A stretch of 61,660 nucleotides of DNA, from contig NZ_JABXFD010000078.1 in assembly GCF_013372625.1 (NCBI RefSeq), positions 1-61,660 of the forward strand, in the 5' to 3' direction. This stretch comes from Actinomadura sp. BRA 177 (GTDB lineage: Bacteria; Actinomycetota; Actinomycetes; Streptosporangiales; Streptosporangiaceae). Below the pieces are notes generated by a model that made no database searches, was not told where the DNA came from, and saw nothing but the letters and a program-made list of their open reading frames with translations. Position numbers and translations under genes: made by a program. Below, piece by piece: positions 52,045 through 61,660 of the stretch (the stretch's first letter is position 1; each line of letters starts with the position of its first letter).

Positions 52045-53892
52045 GTGCTGATCGCTGACATCGCGCGGACGTCGGGGGCGGTGGCGGGCACCTCGGGCCG
52101 GAAGGCCAAGGTAACCGCGCTCGCGGAGTGCCTGCGCCGGGCCGACGCCGGCGAGGCGGCCATCGTGGTCGCCTACCTGTCCGGTGAGCTGCCGCAACGC
52201 CAGATCGGGGTCGGATACGCCGCATTGCGCGACGTTCCGCCGCCCGCCGCCGAGCCGTCCCTGACCGTCCCGGAGGTGGACGCGGCCTTCACCGAGATCG
52301 GCGCGGTCTCCGGCCCCGGCTCGGTAGCCCGCCGCCGCGACCTGCTCGCCGCACTGTTCGCCCGCGCCACCCACGCCGAGCAGGACTTCCTCATCCGCCT
52401 GCTCGCGGGCGAACTGCGCCAGGGCGCGCTGGACGGCGTGATGGCCGAGGCGATCGCCGCGGCGGCCGAGGTGAAACCCGCCGAAGTACGCCGCGCCTTC
52501 ATGCTCCGCGGCTCCCTGGGCCCGGTCGCCACCGCCGCCCTCACCGACGGCGTCGCCGGCCTGCGCGCCTTCACCCTGAAGGTCGGCCGCCCCATCAAGC
52601 CCATGCTGGCGGCCTCGGCCCCGTCCATCGACGACGCCTTCGCCAAGCTCAGGGCGGAGGCGGCGGTCGAGTGGAAGCTCGACGGCATCCGCGCCCAGGT
52701 GCACATCGCCGGCGACGCGGTGCGCATCTTCACCCGCACCCTGGACGAGATCACCTCGCGCCTCCCCGAGGTGGTCGAGGCCGTCCGTGCGCTGCCCGTC
52801 CGCGCGGCCGTCTTCGACGGCGAACTCATCGCCCTGCGCCCCGACGGCCGTCCCCACCCCTTCCAGGTGACCGCCGCCCGCACGGCCACCCGCACCACAA
52901 AGAACACGGACCCGGTCCCCCTAAGCGTCTTCCTCTTCGACGTCCTCTACCTCGACGAAGCCCCGATCAGCGCAGACACCCCAGGCAACGCCGAGGACCG
53001 CCCGGCCGTCCTAGACGCGACCTCAGACAAGCCGGGCGGTGTGGACGGACCGCCCTCAGAACGCCCGACCGCCACGGAGATCCTGCGCGGGCAGGCCCGA
53101 TCGAACTCAACACGGCCGGCCCCCTCAGACTCGGCCGCAGACGCCTCAACCGGACAGGACCGGTCGAGTTCGAATGGTCCGGTCGGCGCAGATGGCGCTG
53201 AACAATCACCAGTCGATGTCGGGAGGGCGACCGGAAGTCCTCAGGACATTGGTGGTGGGTCGGTTTTGGGCGGCGAGCCCGGGGACCTGCTCGATGTGCC
53301 GGGGGTGGAGCGGAACGCGGCTCTGGTGCGGGTCGTGCCGGAGGAGTTGCGGATGCCTCGGGTGGTCACGGACGATCCGGTGCGGGCCAAGGAGGTCTTT
53401 GACGAGGCCGTCGCGCAGGGGCACGAGGGCGTGGTGGTCAAGTCGCTCGACACGCCCTACACGGCCGGACGGCGTGGGGCGGGGTGGATCAAGGTGAAGC
53501 CGCGGCACACGCTTGACCTTGTGGTGCTGGCCGTTGAGCGGGGGCATGGGCGCCGGAGGGGGTGGTTGTCCAACCTGCATCTGGGCGCGCGTGATCCTGA
53601 GACGGGCGGGTTCGTGATGCTCGGCAAGACGTTCAAGGGGCTCACCGACGAGCTGCTCGCCTGGCAGACGGAGAAGCTCCGCGAGCTGGCCGTCCGGGAG
53701 GACGACTGGACGGTGCACGTCCGGCCGGAGCTGGTGGTGGAGATCGCGTTCGACGGCGTCCAGCACAGCCCGCGCTACCCGGGCGGCATCGCGCTGCGGT
53801 TCGCGCGCGTGCTGCGGTACCGGCCCGACAAGTCCGCCAGTGAGGCCGACACGATCGACACCGTCCGCGCCGTCGCCCCGGTGCTGGACTAG
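52045..53892 (+). CDS. ligB: ATP-dependent DNA ligase (LigB-type) with a large insertion
   Basis: 615 residues, against about 510 for the usual actinobacterial LigB. N-terminal domain ([45 protein letters not shown]), adenylation core with the nucleotide-binding K211 in [27 protein letters not shown] (258-260) and FLFDVLYLD, then [24 protein letters not shown] and the C-terminal OB fold to AVAPVLD. About 108 residues (306-413, nt 52960-53283) between [10 protein letters not shown] and [21 protein letters not shown] are extra: Ser/Pro/Ala/Asp-rich, probably disordered. It joins nicks in DNA using ATP. Codon usage and base skew shift around the insertion. Confidence 0.88.
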   Translation: MLIADIARTSGAVAGTSGRKAKVTALAECLRRADAGEAAIVVAYLSGELPQRQIGVGYAALRDVPPPAAEPSLTVPEVDAAFTEIGAVSGPGSVARRRDLLAALFARATHAEQDFLIRLLAGELRQGALDGVMAEAIAAAAEVKPAEVRRAFMLRGSLGPVATAALTDGVAGLRAFTLKVGRPIKPMLAASAPSIDDAFAKLRAEAAVEWKLDGIRAQVHIAGDAVRIFTRTLDEITSRLPEVVEAVRALPVRAAVFDGELIALRPDGRPHPFQVTAARTATRTTKNTDPVPLSVFLFDVLYLDEAPISADTPGNAEDRPAVLDATSDKPGGVDGPPSERPTATEILRGQARSNSTRPAPSDSAADASTGQDRSSSNGPVGADGAEQSPVDVGRATGSPQDIGGGSVLGGEPGDLLDVPGVERNAALVRVVPEELRMPRVVTDDPVRAKEVFDEAVAQGHEGVVVKSLDTPYTAGRRGAGWIKVKPRHTLDLVVLAVERGHGRRRGWLSNLHLGARDPETGGFVMLGKTFKGLTDELLAWQTEKLRELAVREDDWTVHVRPELVVEIAFDGVQHSPRYPGGIALRFARVLRYRPDKSASEADTIDTVRAVAPVLD

Positions 53893-53942
53893 CGCGACGG
53901 TACGGGCAGGGTCCCGGGCGACGCCGGACGTGGTGGTCAGGG

Positions 53943-54545
53943 TGGGTCGTTGGTCGGGCCGAGCGGGAGGTCGGCCGCGACATCGCCGACGCGATCATCG
54001 CCGAGGGCCACGCCCGCGTCGACTTCGTCATCGTCGGCTCCGGCCCGAACGGCGCCAACCCGCACGCCGAGCTGTCGGACCGCGTGATCCGGCCCGGCGA
54101 GCCCGTCGTGGTCGACATCGGCGGGACGATGCCGAGCGGCTACTGCTCGGACTCCACCCGCAACTACTGCGTGGGCGAGCCGCCCGCCGACTACGCCGCC
54201 TACTACGCGGTGCTGGAGGAGGCGCAGCGCGCGTCGTGCGAGGCCGTCCGGCCGGGTGCGACGCCCGAGGCGGTGGACGCCGCCGGACGCGACATCATCG
54301 CCGCCGCCGGGCACGGCGAGCACTTCTTCCACCGCACCGGCCACGGCATCGGCCTGGAGTCGCACGAGGACCCCTACATCGTCGCCGGGAACCTGGAGCC
54401 GCTGGAGCCGGGCATGGCGTTCTCCATCGAGCCGGGCATCTACCCCGGCCCGCACGGCGCCCGCATCGAGGACATCGTCGTGTGCACCGAGGACGGCTTC
54501 GAGCCGATGAACGTCACTGAGCGCGGCCTGGTGGTCGTGGACTGA
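53943..54545 (+). pseudogene. 5'-truncated M24-family metallopeptidase (aminopeptidase P type)
   Basis: The C-terminal catalytic part of an M24 peptidase: FVIVGSGPNGANPHAELSD, metal ligands VVVDIGGTMPSGYCSDSTRNY (two Asp), HFFHRTGHGIGLESHED (His), FSIEPGIYPG and RIEDIVVCTEDGF (two Glu). All five ligands are kept. The N-terminal domain and the first third of the catalytic domain are missing; sequence homology starts about 50 bp after the ligase stop, and no start codon with a ribosome site precedes it (first is GTG 54084, inside the domain). It is therefore a remnant, cut at the junction with the ligase gene. Confidence 0.85.
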
Positions 54546-54567
54546 GGCCGCTGGCCGGGAGAGAACC

Positions 54568-54605
54568 CGCGAGGGTGCGGACGGGTTTCCGTCCGCACCC
54601 TCGCG
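54568..54605 (+). terminator. Strong terminator after the M24 remnant
   Basis: CGCGAGGGTGCGGACGG / CCGTCCGCACCCTCGCG, perfect 17-bp stem with a 4-nt loop GTTT. It separates the remnant from the sugar transporter operon. Confidence 0.9.
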
Positions 54606-54829
54606 GCGTTTCGGACAGGACACATCGGGGGCGGAAACGGCTCGGTAACGATCTCTGCACCAAATGTGTCAGTCGGCACTGTGCGTATTGCGGTTCGGCC
54701 GGTCGGCCATGTACCACCTAGATGCATTGTTACGCGGGGGTAAGTCGGTTTCTTCCGCATAGCGGTTCATCCGCCGTGCCGGAACGGGCCCGTGCCCCGG
54801 CGACGTGCCGTGCAGAAGAGGAGACGCCG

Positions 54830-56059
54830 GTGGCAGAGGTCGACCTGACCAGCGTCGGGAAGGTCTATCCCGACGGCACGCGGGCCGTGACCGATCTGAC
54901 CCTTCACATCGAGGACGGCGAGTTCCTCGTCCTCGTCGGCCCCTCCGGCTGCGGCAAGACGACCGCGCTGCGGATGGTCGCCGGGCTGGAGGACATCTCC
55001 GAGGGCGAGGTCACCATCGGCGGCCGGGTCGTCAACCGGGTCCCGGCGCGCGACCGCGACGTCGCGATGGTGTTCCAGAGCTACGCCCTGTACCCGCACC
55101 TGTCGGTGCGCGACAACATCGGCTTCGGGCTGTCGCTGCGCAAGCTGCCGAAGGCCGAGATCCGGGAGAAGGTCGACCGCGCCGCGGAGATCCTCGGCCT
55201 CACCGACCACCTGTCCCGCAAGCCCCGCAACCTGTCGGGCGGGCAGCGGCAGCGCGTCGCGATGGGCCGCGCGATCGTCCGGGAGCCGCAGGCGTTCCTG
55301 ATGGACGAGCCGCTGTCCAACCTCGACGCCAAGCTCCGCGTCCAGATGCGCGCCGAGATCGCCCGCATCCAGCGCGACCTCGGCGTCACCACGATCTACG
55401 TCACCCACGACCAGACCGAGGCGATGACGCTCGGCGACCGGGTCGCGGTGATGAAGAAGGGCGAGCTGCAGCAGGTCGCGCCGCCGCAGGAGCTCTACGA
55501 CCGGCCGGCCAACCTGTTCGTCGCCGGATTCATCGGCTCACCCGCCATGAACCTGATCCAGGGCACGCTGTCCGGGGACGCGGCGAACCCGCGCCTGGAG
55601 GTCGGCGGCCAGACCCTGGCGCTGCCGGCCGCGGTGCTCACCGAGCGCCCGGCCCTGGCGTCCCGCCTCGGAAGCGACGTCGTCGTCGGCATCCGCCCCG
55701 AGGACATGGAGGACTCCGAGCTCGTGGAGGCGCCCGAGGGGTCCGGGCTCACCTCCACCGCCGACCTCGTGGAGGCGATGGGCTCGGACGTGCTGGTCCA
55801 TTTCGCGATCGAGGCGTCCCAGGTCGTCACCGAGGACACCAGGGAACTCGCCCGCGACGCGGGGACCGACGTGCTGGGGCACCTGGAGAGCCCCCGCACG
55901 GACCTGGTCGCGCGGTTCAGCCCGCGCACCCGCGTGAAGGTGGGCGACCCGGTGGCGATCCGCGTCGACACCGGCCGCCTGCACTTCTTCGATATCGAGT
56001 CCGGCGCGGCGATCTGGGGATCGGACGCCGCCGGTCCGCTCAGGGAGGATGAAGAATGA
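54830..56059 (+). CDS. CUT1 sugar ABC transporter ATP-binding protein
   Basis: 409 residues from GTG 54830 (GAGGAG upstream). Walker A GPSGCGKTT, signature [14 protein letters not shown], Walker [15 protein letters not shown], and a C-terminal regulatory OB fold (VVVGIRPEDMED). The UgpC/MalK/MsiK group drives import of di- and oligosaccharides. It is the first gene of the operon ATPase-SBP-permease-permease, so it serves this system. A second ATPase of the same type lies at 59774. Confidence 0.93.
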   Translation: MAEVDLTSVGKVYPDGTRAVTDLTLHIEDGEFLVLVGPSGCGKTTALRMVAGLEDISEGEVTIGGRVVNRVPARDRDVAMVFQSYALYPHLSVRDNIGFGLSLRKLPKAEIREKVDRAAEILGLTDHLSRKPRNLSGGQRQRVAMGRAIVREPQAFLMDEPLSNLDAKLRVQMRAEIARIQRDLGVTTIYVTHDQTEAMTLGDRVAVMKKGELQQVAPPQELYDRPANLFVAGFIGSPAMNLIQGTLSGDAANPRLEVGGQTLALPAAVLTERPALASRLGSDVVVGIRPEDMEDSELVEAPEGSGLTSTADLVEAMGSDVLVHFAIEASQVVTEDTRELARDAGTDVLGHLESPRTDLVARFSPRTRVKVGDPVAIRVDTGRLHFFDIESGAAIWGSDAAGPLREDEE

Positions 56060-57378
56060 GGGTCAGCAGGCTGATGGGAGCCGCCGTTGCGGCGGGACTG
56101 CTCCTGTCCTCGGCCGCAGCGTGCGGCGGCGACGACGACGGCGGGAGCGACGGCTCGACGCCGGCCGGCGGGGGAGCGCTCAAGGGCACCACGATCGAGG
56201 TCGCGGCCAAGTGGACCGGCCAGGAGGAGACCAACTTCCGCAAGGTCCTGCAGGCGTTCGAGCAGAAGACCGGGGCGAAGGTCAACTACGCCTCCACCGG
56301 TGAGAACACCGACGCCTACCTCGGCCCGCGCATCGAGGCCGGCAACCCGCCGGACGTGGCGATCCTGCCGCAGCCCGGCCTGATGCAGCAGTACGCCGAG
56401 AAGGGCTCGCTGAAGCCGCTCGCCGCCGACGTCGTCGCCGAGGTCGGCGAGAACTACTCGCCGTACTGGAAGGAGCTCGGCTCCGCCGACGGCAAGGCCT
56501 ACGGCGTGATCGCCAAGGCCGCCTACAAGTCGATCCTGTGGTACCGGCCGGAGGCGTTCGACGAGGCCGGCGTGCAGCCGCCCGCGGCCTGGGCCGACCT
56601 GGTCAAGACCGCGAGCACGCTGCAGGACGCGGGCACCACCCCGTTCACCCTCGCCGCCGGCCCGCAGGACTCCTGGACGCTGACCGACTGGTTCGAGAAC
56701 GTCTACCTCTCGCAGGCGGGCCCGGAGAACTACGACAAGCTCGCCAAGCACGAGATCAAGTGGACCGACCCGACGGTCGGCATGGCGCTGGAGACGCTCG
56801 CCGAGATCTGGGGCAAGCCCGACTTCCTGAACGGCGGCGTCGCCACCGCGACCAAGACCAAGTTCGACGAGTCGGTCACCCAGGTGTTCGGCCAGCAGAA
56901 GGCCGCCATGGTCTACGGCGGCGACTTCGCCGCCGCGAACATCGGCACCACCAAGGCCAAGGTCGGCACCGACGCCAAGGTGTTCGCGTTCCCGAAGGCC
57001 GGCGACACCGCCCCGGCGATCCTCGGCGGCGACGTCGCGGTCGCGATGAAGGACGGCAAGGGCGCGCAGGAGCTGATGAAGTTCCTCGCCTCCCCGGAGG
57101 CCGGCAAGGTCTGGGCCGGGCTCGGCGGCTACCTGACGCCGAACAAGAACGTCCCGCCGGACGCCTACTCCGACCCGATCGCCAAGCAGCTGATCACCCA
57201 GCTGCAGCAGTCCGGTGACGCGGCCCGCTACGACATGTCCGACCTGGCGCCCGCCGCGTTCGGCGCGACGCCCGGCAAGGGCGAGTGGGAGGCGCTGCGC
57301 CAGTTCGTGATGCACCCGGACGACGTCAAGGGCACCCAGGCCAAGCTGGAGGCCGAGGCCGCCAAGGCCTACAAGTAG
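56056..57378 (+). CDS. Sugar-binding lipoprotein (alpha-glucoside/AglE-like)
   Basis: 440 residues, starting on an ATGA overlap. Signal and lipobox SSAAAC with C23 lipidated. Solute-binding domain: TIEVAAKWTGQEETNFRKVLQAFEQKTGAKVNY, ILPQPGLMQQYAEKGSLKPL, LWYRPEAFDEAGVQPPAAWADLVKTA, DSWTLTDWFENVYLSQAGPENYDKL. The pattern resembles AglE of alpha-glucoside transporters. It captures the sugar outside and hands it to the permeases that follow. Confidence 0.88.
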   Translation: MRVSRLMGAAVAAGLLLSSAAACGGDDDGGSDGSTPAGGGALKGTTIEVAAKWTGQEETNFRKVLQAFEQKTGAKVNYASTGENTDAYLGPRIEAGNPPDVAILPQPGLMQQYAEKGSLKPLAADVVAEVGENYSPYWKELGSADGKAYGVIAKAAYKSILWYRPEAFDEAGVQPPAAWADLVKTASTLQDAGTTPFTLAAGPQDSWTLTDWFENVYLSQAGPENYDKLAKHEIKWTDPTVGMALETLAEIWGKPDFLNGGVATATKTKFDESVTQVFGQQKAAMVYGGDFAAANIGTTKAKVGTDAKVFAFPKAGDTAPAILGGDVAVAMKDGKGAQELMKFLASPEAGKVWAGLGGYLTPNKNVPPDAYSDPIAKQLITQLQQSGDAARYDMSDLAPAAFGATPGKGEWEALRQFVMHPDDVKGTQAKLEAEAAKAYK

Positions 57379-57403
57379 GGCCGACGAGTAGGGAAACCCT
57401 GGA

Positions 57404-58772
57404 TGAAGGCTCGGAATGAGGAGGTGCCGCCGGCCGTGACGGCCGGCGGCGCCGCCGCCGTCGACGTGCCGGCCGCCGGGGACGCGAGCGGCTGACCCCG
57501 CCGTCCTGGCTGGCCATGACGTTCCTGCTGCCGGCGCTGCTGCTGCTCGGCTTCCTGGTCGTCTACCCGATCGTCTACTCGGTGATCCGCAGCTTCTTCG
57601 ACGCCTCCGGCGACGGGTTCGCCGGCGTCGACAACTACACCGGGATCTTCAAGGGGCACAACAACCTCGTCGCGGTGCGCAACACCGCCATCTGGGTGGT
57701 GGTGGCCCCGACCGTGACCACCATCGTCGGGCTGCTGTTCGCCGTCCTCACCGAGCGGATCCGGTGGTCGACGGCGTTCAAGCTCGTCGTGTTCATGCCG
57801 ATGGCGATCTCGTTCCTCGCCTCCGGCGTGATCTTCCGGCTGGTGTACCAGATGGACCCCGATAAGGGCGTCGCCAACGCGGCGCTCGTCGCGATGCACG
57901 ACACGTTCGCGCAGGGCACCACCTACCCGGGCGCCGGACCCCGCAGCGGCGGCGCCGCGCCCGTCCGCGAGGACGGCGGCGCCGTCGTCACGGTGAACTC
58001 CTACCAGGCGGGGCAGAGCGCGCTCGTCCCGCTGCTGAAGGTCAAGCAGGAGTACCTGCCCAAGGACGCGACGCCGGCCGCGCAGCCGCCGTCCGCCAAG
58101 CCCGGGCAGCTGACGGGCACCGTGTGGTTCGACTTCACCCGGGGCGGCGGCGGGCAGCACAACACCCCCAACGCCGGTGAGGTGGGGCTGCCCGGAATCA
58201 AGGTCGAGGCGGTGCGGGACGGGAAGGTCGTCGCCAAGGCCACCACCGGGGCCGACGGCACCTTCACGATGAAGAAGGTCCCGGACGGGACGTACACGAT
58301 CCGGCTGCCCAAGGACAACTTCACCGCCGCCTACCGCGGTGCGGAGTGGCTCGGCAGCACGCTCATCACCCCCGCGATCATCGGCTCCTACCTGTGGGTG
58401 TGGTCCGGGTTCGCGATGGTGCTGATCGCCGCCGGGCTCGCCGCCATCCCGCGCGACGCGCTGGAGGCGGCCCGGGTGGACGGCGCCACCGAGTGGCAGG
58501 TGTTCCGGCGGGTGACGATCCCGCTGCTCATGCCCGTCCTCACGGTGGTGCTGGTGACGCTGGTCATCAACGTCATGAAGGTCTTCGACCTCGTCTACAT
58601 CATCGGCGGCGGCGATCCGAACGCCAACGTGCTGGCGCTGCAGATGTGGACGGTGTCGTTCGGCGGCGGCAACGACCAGGGCGCCGGCAGCGCCATCGCC
58701 GTGCTGCTGTTCGTGCTCGTGCTGCCCGCCATGCTGTTCAACATCCGGCGAATGCGGCAGGAGCACAAATGA
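57404..58772 (+). CDS. Sugar ABC permease (AglF-like) with extracellular beta-domain; N-terminal frameshift
   Basis: The main frame from 57516 (418 residues) has transmembrane helices, the EAA loop (EAARVDGATEWQVFRRVTIPLL) and binds the ATPase as a CUT1 permease. Extra residues 120-275 between helices form an extracellular insertion with a CNA_B/carboxypeptidase-regulatory-like beta fold (residues about 199-270: LTGTVWFDFTR, GLPGIKVEAVRDGKVVAKATTGADGTFTMKKVPDGTYTIRLP). At the N-terminus, ATG 57404 opens a frame (MKARNEEVPPAVTAGGAAAV) that meets a stop at 57494, while the permease frame begins LTPPSWLAMTFLL; a single-base shift near 57485-57492 separates them. Confidence 0.8.
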
Positions 58773-59704
58773 GCACCGCGGAGAAGGTCGCGAAGGCGCC
58801 GCCCGCCGACGGCGGGAACGGCGCGGCGGGCGCGCCGCGCCGCGGCCTGGCCGCCCGGATCGTCGGCCGGATGGGCGGCGGCGTCGCCCAGGCGCTGCTC
58901 GTGCTCGTCGCGCTGTTCTGGCTCGTGCCGACGCTCGGGCTGCTGGTGGCGTCGCTGCGCTCCAACGCCGACAACAACGCCGGCGGCTGGTGGAACGTGT
59001 TCACCAAGCCGACGCAGCTGACCCTCGGGTCCTACAGTTCGCTGCTGGACAAGGGCGACTTCGTCGACTCGTTCTGGAACACCGTGCTCATCACCGTCCC
59101 CGCGACCGTGCTGGTGGTGGTGATCGCGGCGCTGGCCGCCTACGCGTTCGCGTGGATGGAGTTCCCCGGGCGCGACTGGCTGTTCATCCTCGTGGTGGCG
59201 CTGCTGGTGGTGCCGGTCCAGGTCGCGCTGATCCCGGTCGCCAAGCTGTACGGGGCGATCGAGTTCGGCGGGTTCCAGATGTTCGGGTCGGTCACCGGCG
59301 TGGTGCTGTTCCACGTCGCGTTCGGCCTGCCGTTCGCCATCTTCCTGCTCCGCAACTTCTTCGCGGCCATCCCGCGGGACCTCCTGGAGGCGGCGCGGAT
59401 GGACGGCGGCTCGGAGCTGACGATCTTCCGCCGGGTGGTCTTCCCGCTCGGCGGCCCGGCGATCGCCTCGCTCGGCATCTTCCAGTTCCTGTGGGTGTGG
59501 AACGACCTGCTGGTCGCGCTGGTGTTCGCCGACACCGAGTCGCAGCCGATGACCAAGTGGCTGCAGTCGCAGATGCGGCAGTTCACCGGCAACATCGACA
59601 TCCTCGCGCCCGGCGCGTTCCTGTCGCTGATCGTCCCGCTGGCCGTGTTCTTCGCCTTCCAGCGCTACTTCGTCCAGGGCGTCCTCGCCGGCTCGGTGAA
59701 GTAG
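58769..59704 (+). CDS. Sugar ABC permease (AglG-like)
   Basis: 311 residues on an ATGA overlap with the first permease. Six helices and the EAA loop (LEAARMDGGSELTIFRRVVFPLGGPA). It is the second CUT1 permease of the operon; the MAL-type C-terminus (LSLIVPLAVFFAFQRYFVQGVLAGSVK) is standard. It ends the operon, 17 bp from a perfect 34-bp palindrome (59721-59754). Confidence 0.93.
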   Translation: MSTAEKVAKAPPADGGNGAAGAPRRGLAARIVGRMGGGVAQALLVLVALFWLVPTLGLLVASLRSNADNNAGGWWNVFTKPTQLTLGSYSSLLDKGDFVDSFWNTVLITVPATVLVVVIAALAAYAFAWMEFPGRDWLFILVVALLVVPVQVALIPVAKLYGAIEFGGFQMFGSVTGVVLFHVAFGLPFAIFLLRNFFAAIPRDLLEAARMDGGSELTIFRRVVFPLGGPAIASLGIFQFLWVWNDLLVALVFADTESQPMTKWLQSQMRQFTGNIDILAPGAFLSLIVPLAVFFAFQRYFVQGVLAGSVK

Positions 59705-59720
59705 CGGACCTCCGGCACGA

Positions 59721-59754
59721 CGATGCCCCCCGGCCCGCGGGCCGGGGGGCATCG
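59721..59754. terminator. Perfect 34-bp palindrome, bidirectional terminator
   Basis: Two perfectly complementary 17-bp halves with no spacer bases, beginning CGATGCCCCCCGGC. It lies between the stop of the permease operon and the stop of the convergent MsiK-like gene, and so can terminate both. Confidence 0.85.
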
Positions 59755-59773
59755 CCGGGTCCGGCGCCGGGTG

Positions 59774-61012
<1,239 letters not shown>

Positions 61013-61024
61013 CCGAACCCCTTC

Positions 61025-61040
61025 ATGGAAACGTTTCCAT
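61025..61040. promoter_or_regulatory. LacI-type operator 1
   Basis: ATGGAAACGTTTCCAT, a perfect 16-bp palindrome of the LacI/GalR kind, 12 bp before the MsiK-like start. Confidence 0.9.
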
Positions 61041-61043
61041 TAC

Positions 61044-61060
61044 CCCCTGCCGAGCAGGGG
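61044..61060. repeat. Inverted repeat between the two LacI operators
   Basis: CCCCTGC-CGA-GCAGGGG, 7-bp perfect arms. It sits in the loop region between the operators, and may act as a terminator or as a weak further site. Confidence 0.5.
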
Positions 61061-61087
61061 CTTTGCTCTATGGAAGGAGTAAACATC

Positions 61088-61103
61088 ATGGAAACGTTTC
61101 CAT
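61088..61103. promoter_or_regulatory. LacI-type operator 2
   Basis: The same perfect ATGGAAACGTTTCCAT, extended to 18 bp by flanking C and G (61087-61104). Centre to centre from operator 1 is 63 bp, six helical turns, so looping by a LacI tetramer is possible. Confidence 0.9.
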
Positions 61104-61156
61104 GGGAGCGTCCGCCGGATAAGATCATCGCAGCGGCGCGAAACGGGAGGTCAGCG

Positions 61157-61660
61157 ATGGCGGGGCAGCGGTCGGCGACGATCAAGGACGTGGCCGCGGC
61201 GGCGGGGGTCGGCATCGCCACCGTGTCCCGGGTGTTCTCCGGCGGATCGGTCAGCGCGGCCACCCGCGAGCGCGTGCGGGCCGCCGCGCGCGAGCTGGAC
61301 TACCGCCCGAGCGCCCTCGGCCGCGGCCTCAAGCTGCGCCGCAGCGGCGGCATCGGGCTGATCGTCCCGGACGTCACCGACCCGTTCCGCGCCGAGCTGG
61401 TCGCGGGCGTGCTGTCCTGCGCCCGCAGCCTCGGCGAGCACGTCATCGTCGACGCCGCGCACGGCGACCCCGCCCGCGAGGCCGAGATCGTCGAGCGGCT
61501 CGCCGAGCAGCGGGTGGACGGCATCATCGCCGTCCCCGCGGGCACCGAGGCCGACTGGCGGGGCGCCGCCCGGGTGTGCTCCAGCGTCGTGTTCGCCGAC
61601 CGGGTGCTGCCGGGCCTGCCGGAGATCCCGGCCGTCCTCGCCGACGACCCCGGCCGCGTC
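61157..61660 (+). CDS. LacI-family regulator (partial, right edge)
   Basis: The first 168 codons are in the window. LacI HTH (residues about 7-30: ATIKDVAAAAGVGIATVSRVFSGGSVSAATRERVRAAARELDYRPSALGRGLKLRRS with hinge) and a periplasmic-binding-like domain (IGLIVPDVTDPFRAELVAGVLSCARSLGEHVIV). Start ATG 61157 (GGGAGG upstream). Divergent from msiK, with two operators between. It probably represses msiK, itself, and perhaps the AglE-type operon, whose upstream region has only a GGAAACGG half site near 54632. Confidence 0.9.
   Translation, partial: MAGQRSATIKDVAAAAGVGIATVSRVFSGGSVSAATRERVRAAARELDYRPSALGRGLKLRRSGGIGLIVPDVTDPFRAELVAGVLSCARSLGEHVIVDAAHGDPAREAEIVERLAEQRVDGIIAVPAGTEADWRGAARVCSSVVFADRVLPGLPEIPAVLADDPGRV

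Noticed and set aside
54625..54660. LacI operator before the sugar transporter operon
   Set aside because: Only a GGAAACGG half site is present, without a palindrome.

Overview
The window is chromosomal DNA of a high-GC actinomycete. Tandem DUF397 genes behind an XRE/DUF5753 regulator, a complete mce lipid-import operon, a wax-ester/diacylglycerol acyltransferase, an MsiK-like sugar ABC ATPase and a family 2B encapsulin all fit Streptosporangiales/Thermomonosporaceae (an Actinomadura-like genome). That placement is inference from gene content. No tRNA, rRNA, CRISPR array or prophage was recognised.

Layout. 1-2.3 kb: a family 2B encapsulin shell gene (cyclic-nucleotide-binding domain plus shell fold) followed by the first 70 codons of its polyprenyl-synthase-type cargo. 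A decayed piece of a second shell gene lies between them. 2.3-6 kb: an MHS transporter, a small membrane protein and an intact TnpB element lying head to head with a ribbon-helix-helix gene. 6-10 kb: dihydrolipoamide dehydrogenase, then an ATP-binding anti-sigma-like protein (frameshifted) opposite an XRE/DUF5753-DUF397-DUF397 operon. 10-12 kb: an HTH/PIN toxin-antitoxin operon with a decayed DUF6924 gene downstream. 12-24 kb: hemerythrin, DUF2637, D-amino-acid dehydrogenase with a PucR regulator, a broken DUF2157 gene, DedA, DDAH, an MFS transporter, and a redox pair (XRE-cupin regulator opposite a CPYC flavoprotein). 24-31 kb: lipid acyltransferases, uracil-DNA glycosylase, an AAA ATPase and a PLP lyase.

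31 kb holds a double iron-box-like operator between a DUF2470 gene and an S4 (rpsD) gene. 32.4-41.6 kb is one tightly overlapping operon, yrbEA-yrbEB-mceA-F-mas, with a terminator after it and a divergent MarR-type regulator before it. 43-50 kb is rich in TetR regulators around a flavin monooxygenase, a ferritin-like diiron protein and an SDR, with two striking palindromic operators. 50-51 kb has a DUF6247/RelE-like TA pair, a truncated diiron-oxygenase fragment, and two coupled mini-ORFs (24 and 11 codons) with strong Shine-Dalgarno sequences. 52-54.5 kb carries an ATP-dependent DNA ligase with an unusual insertion, running straight into a 5'-truncated M24 peptidase. 54.8-61.7 kb is an alpha-glucoside-type (CUT1) ABC transporter operon, a convergent MsiK-like ATPase, and the start of a divergent LacI regulator with two perfect operators 63 bp apart.

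Several genes are broken by single-base shifts in or near G/C runs (positions about 8411, 10818, 17057, 17335, 57488). They may be real pseudogenes or homopolymer sequencing errors; reads are needed to decide. The items most worth following are the second-shell remnant beside the encapsulin, the TnpB/ribbon-helix-helix pair, the iron-box-controlled S4 gene, and the coupled mini-ORFs.
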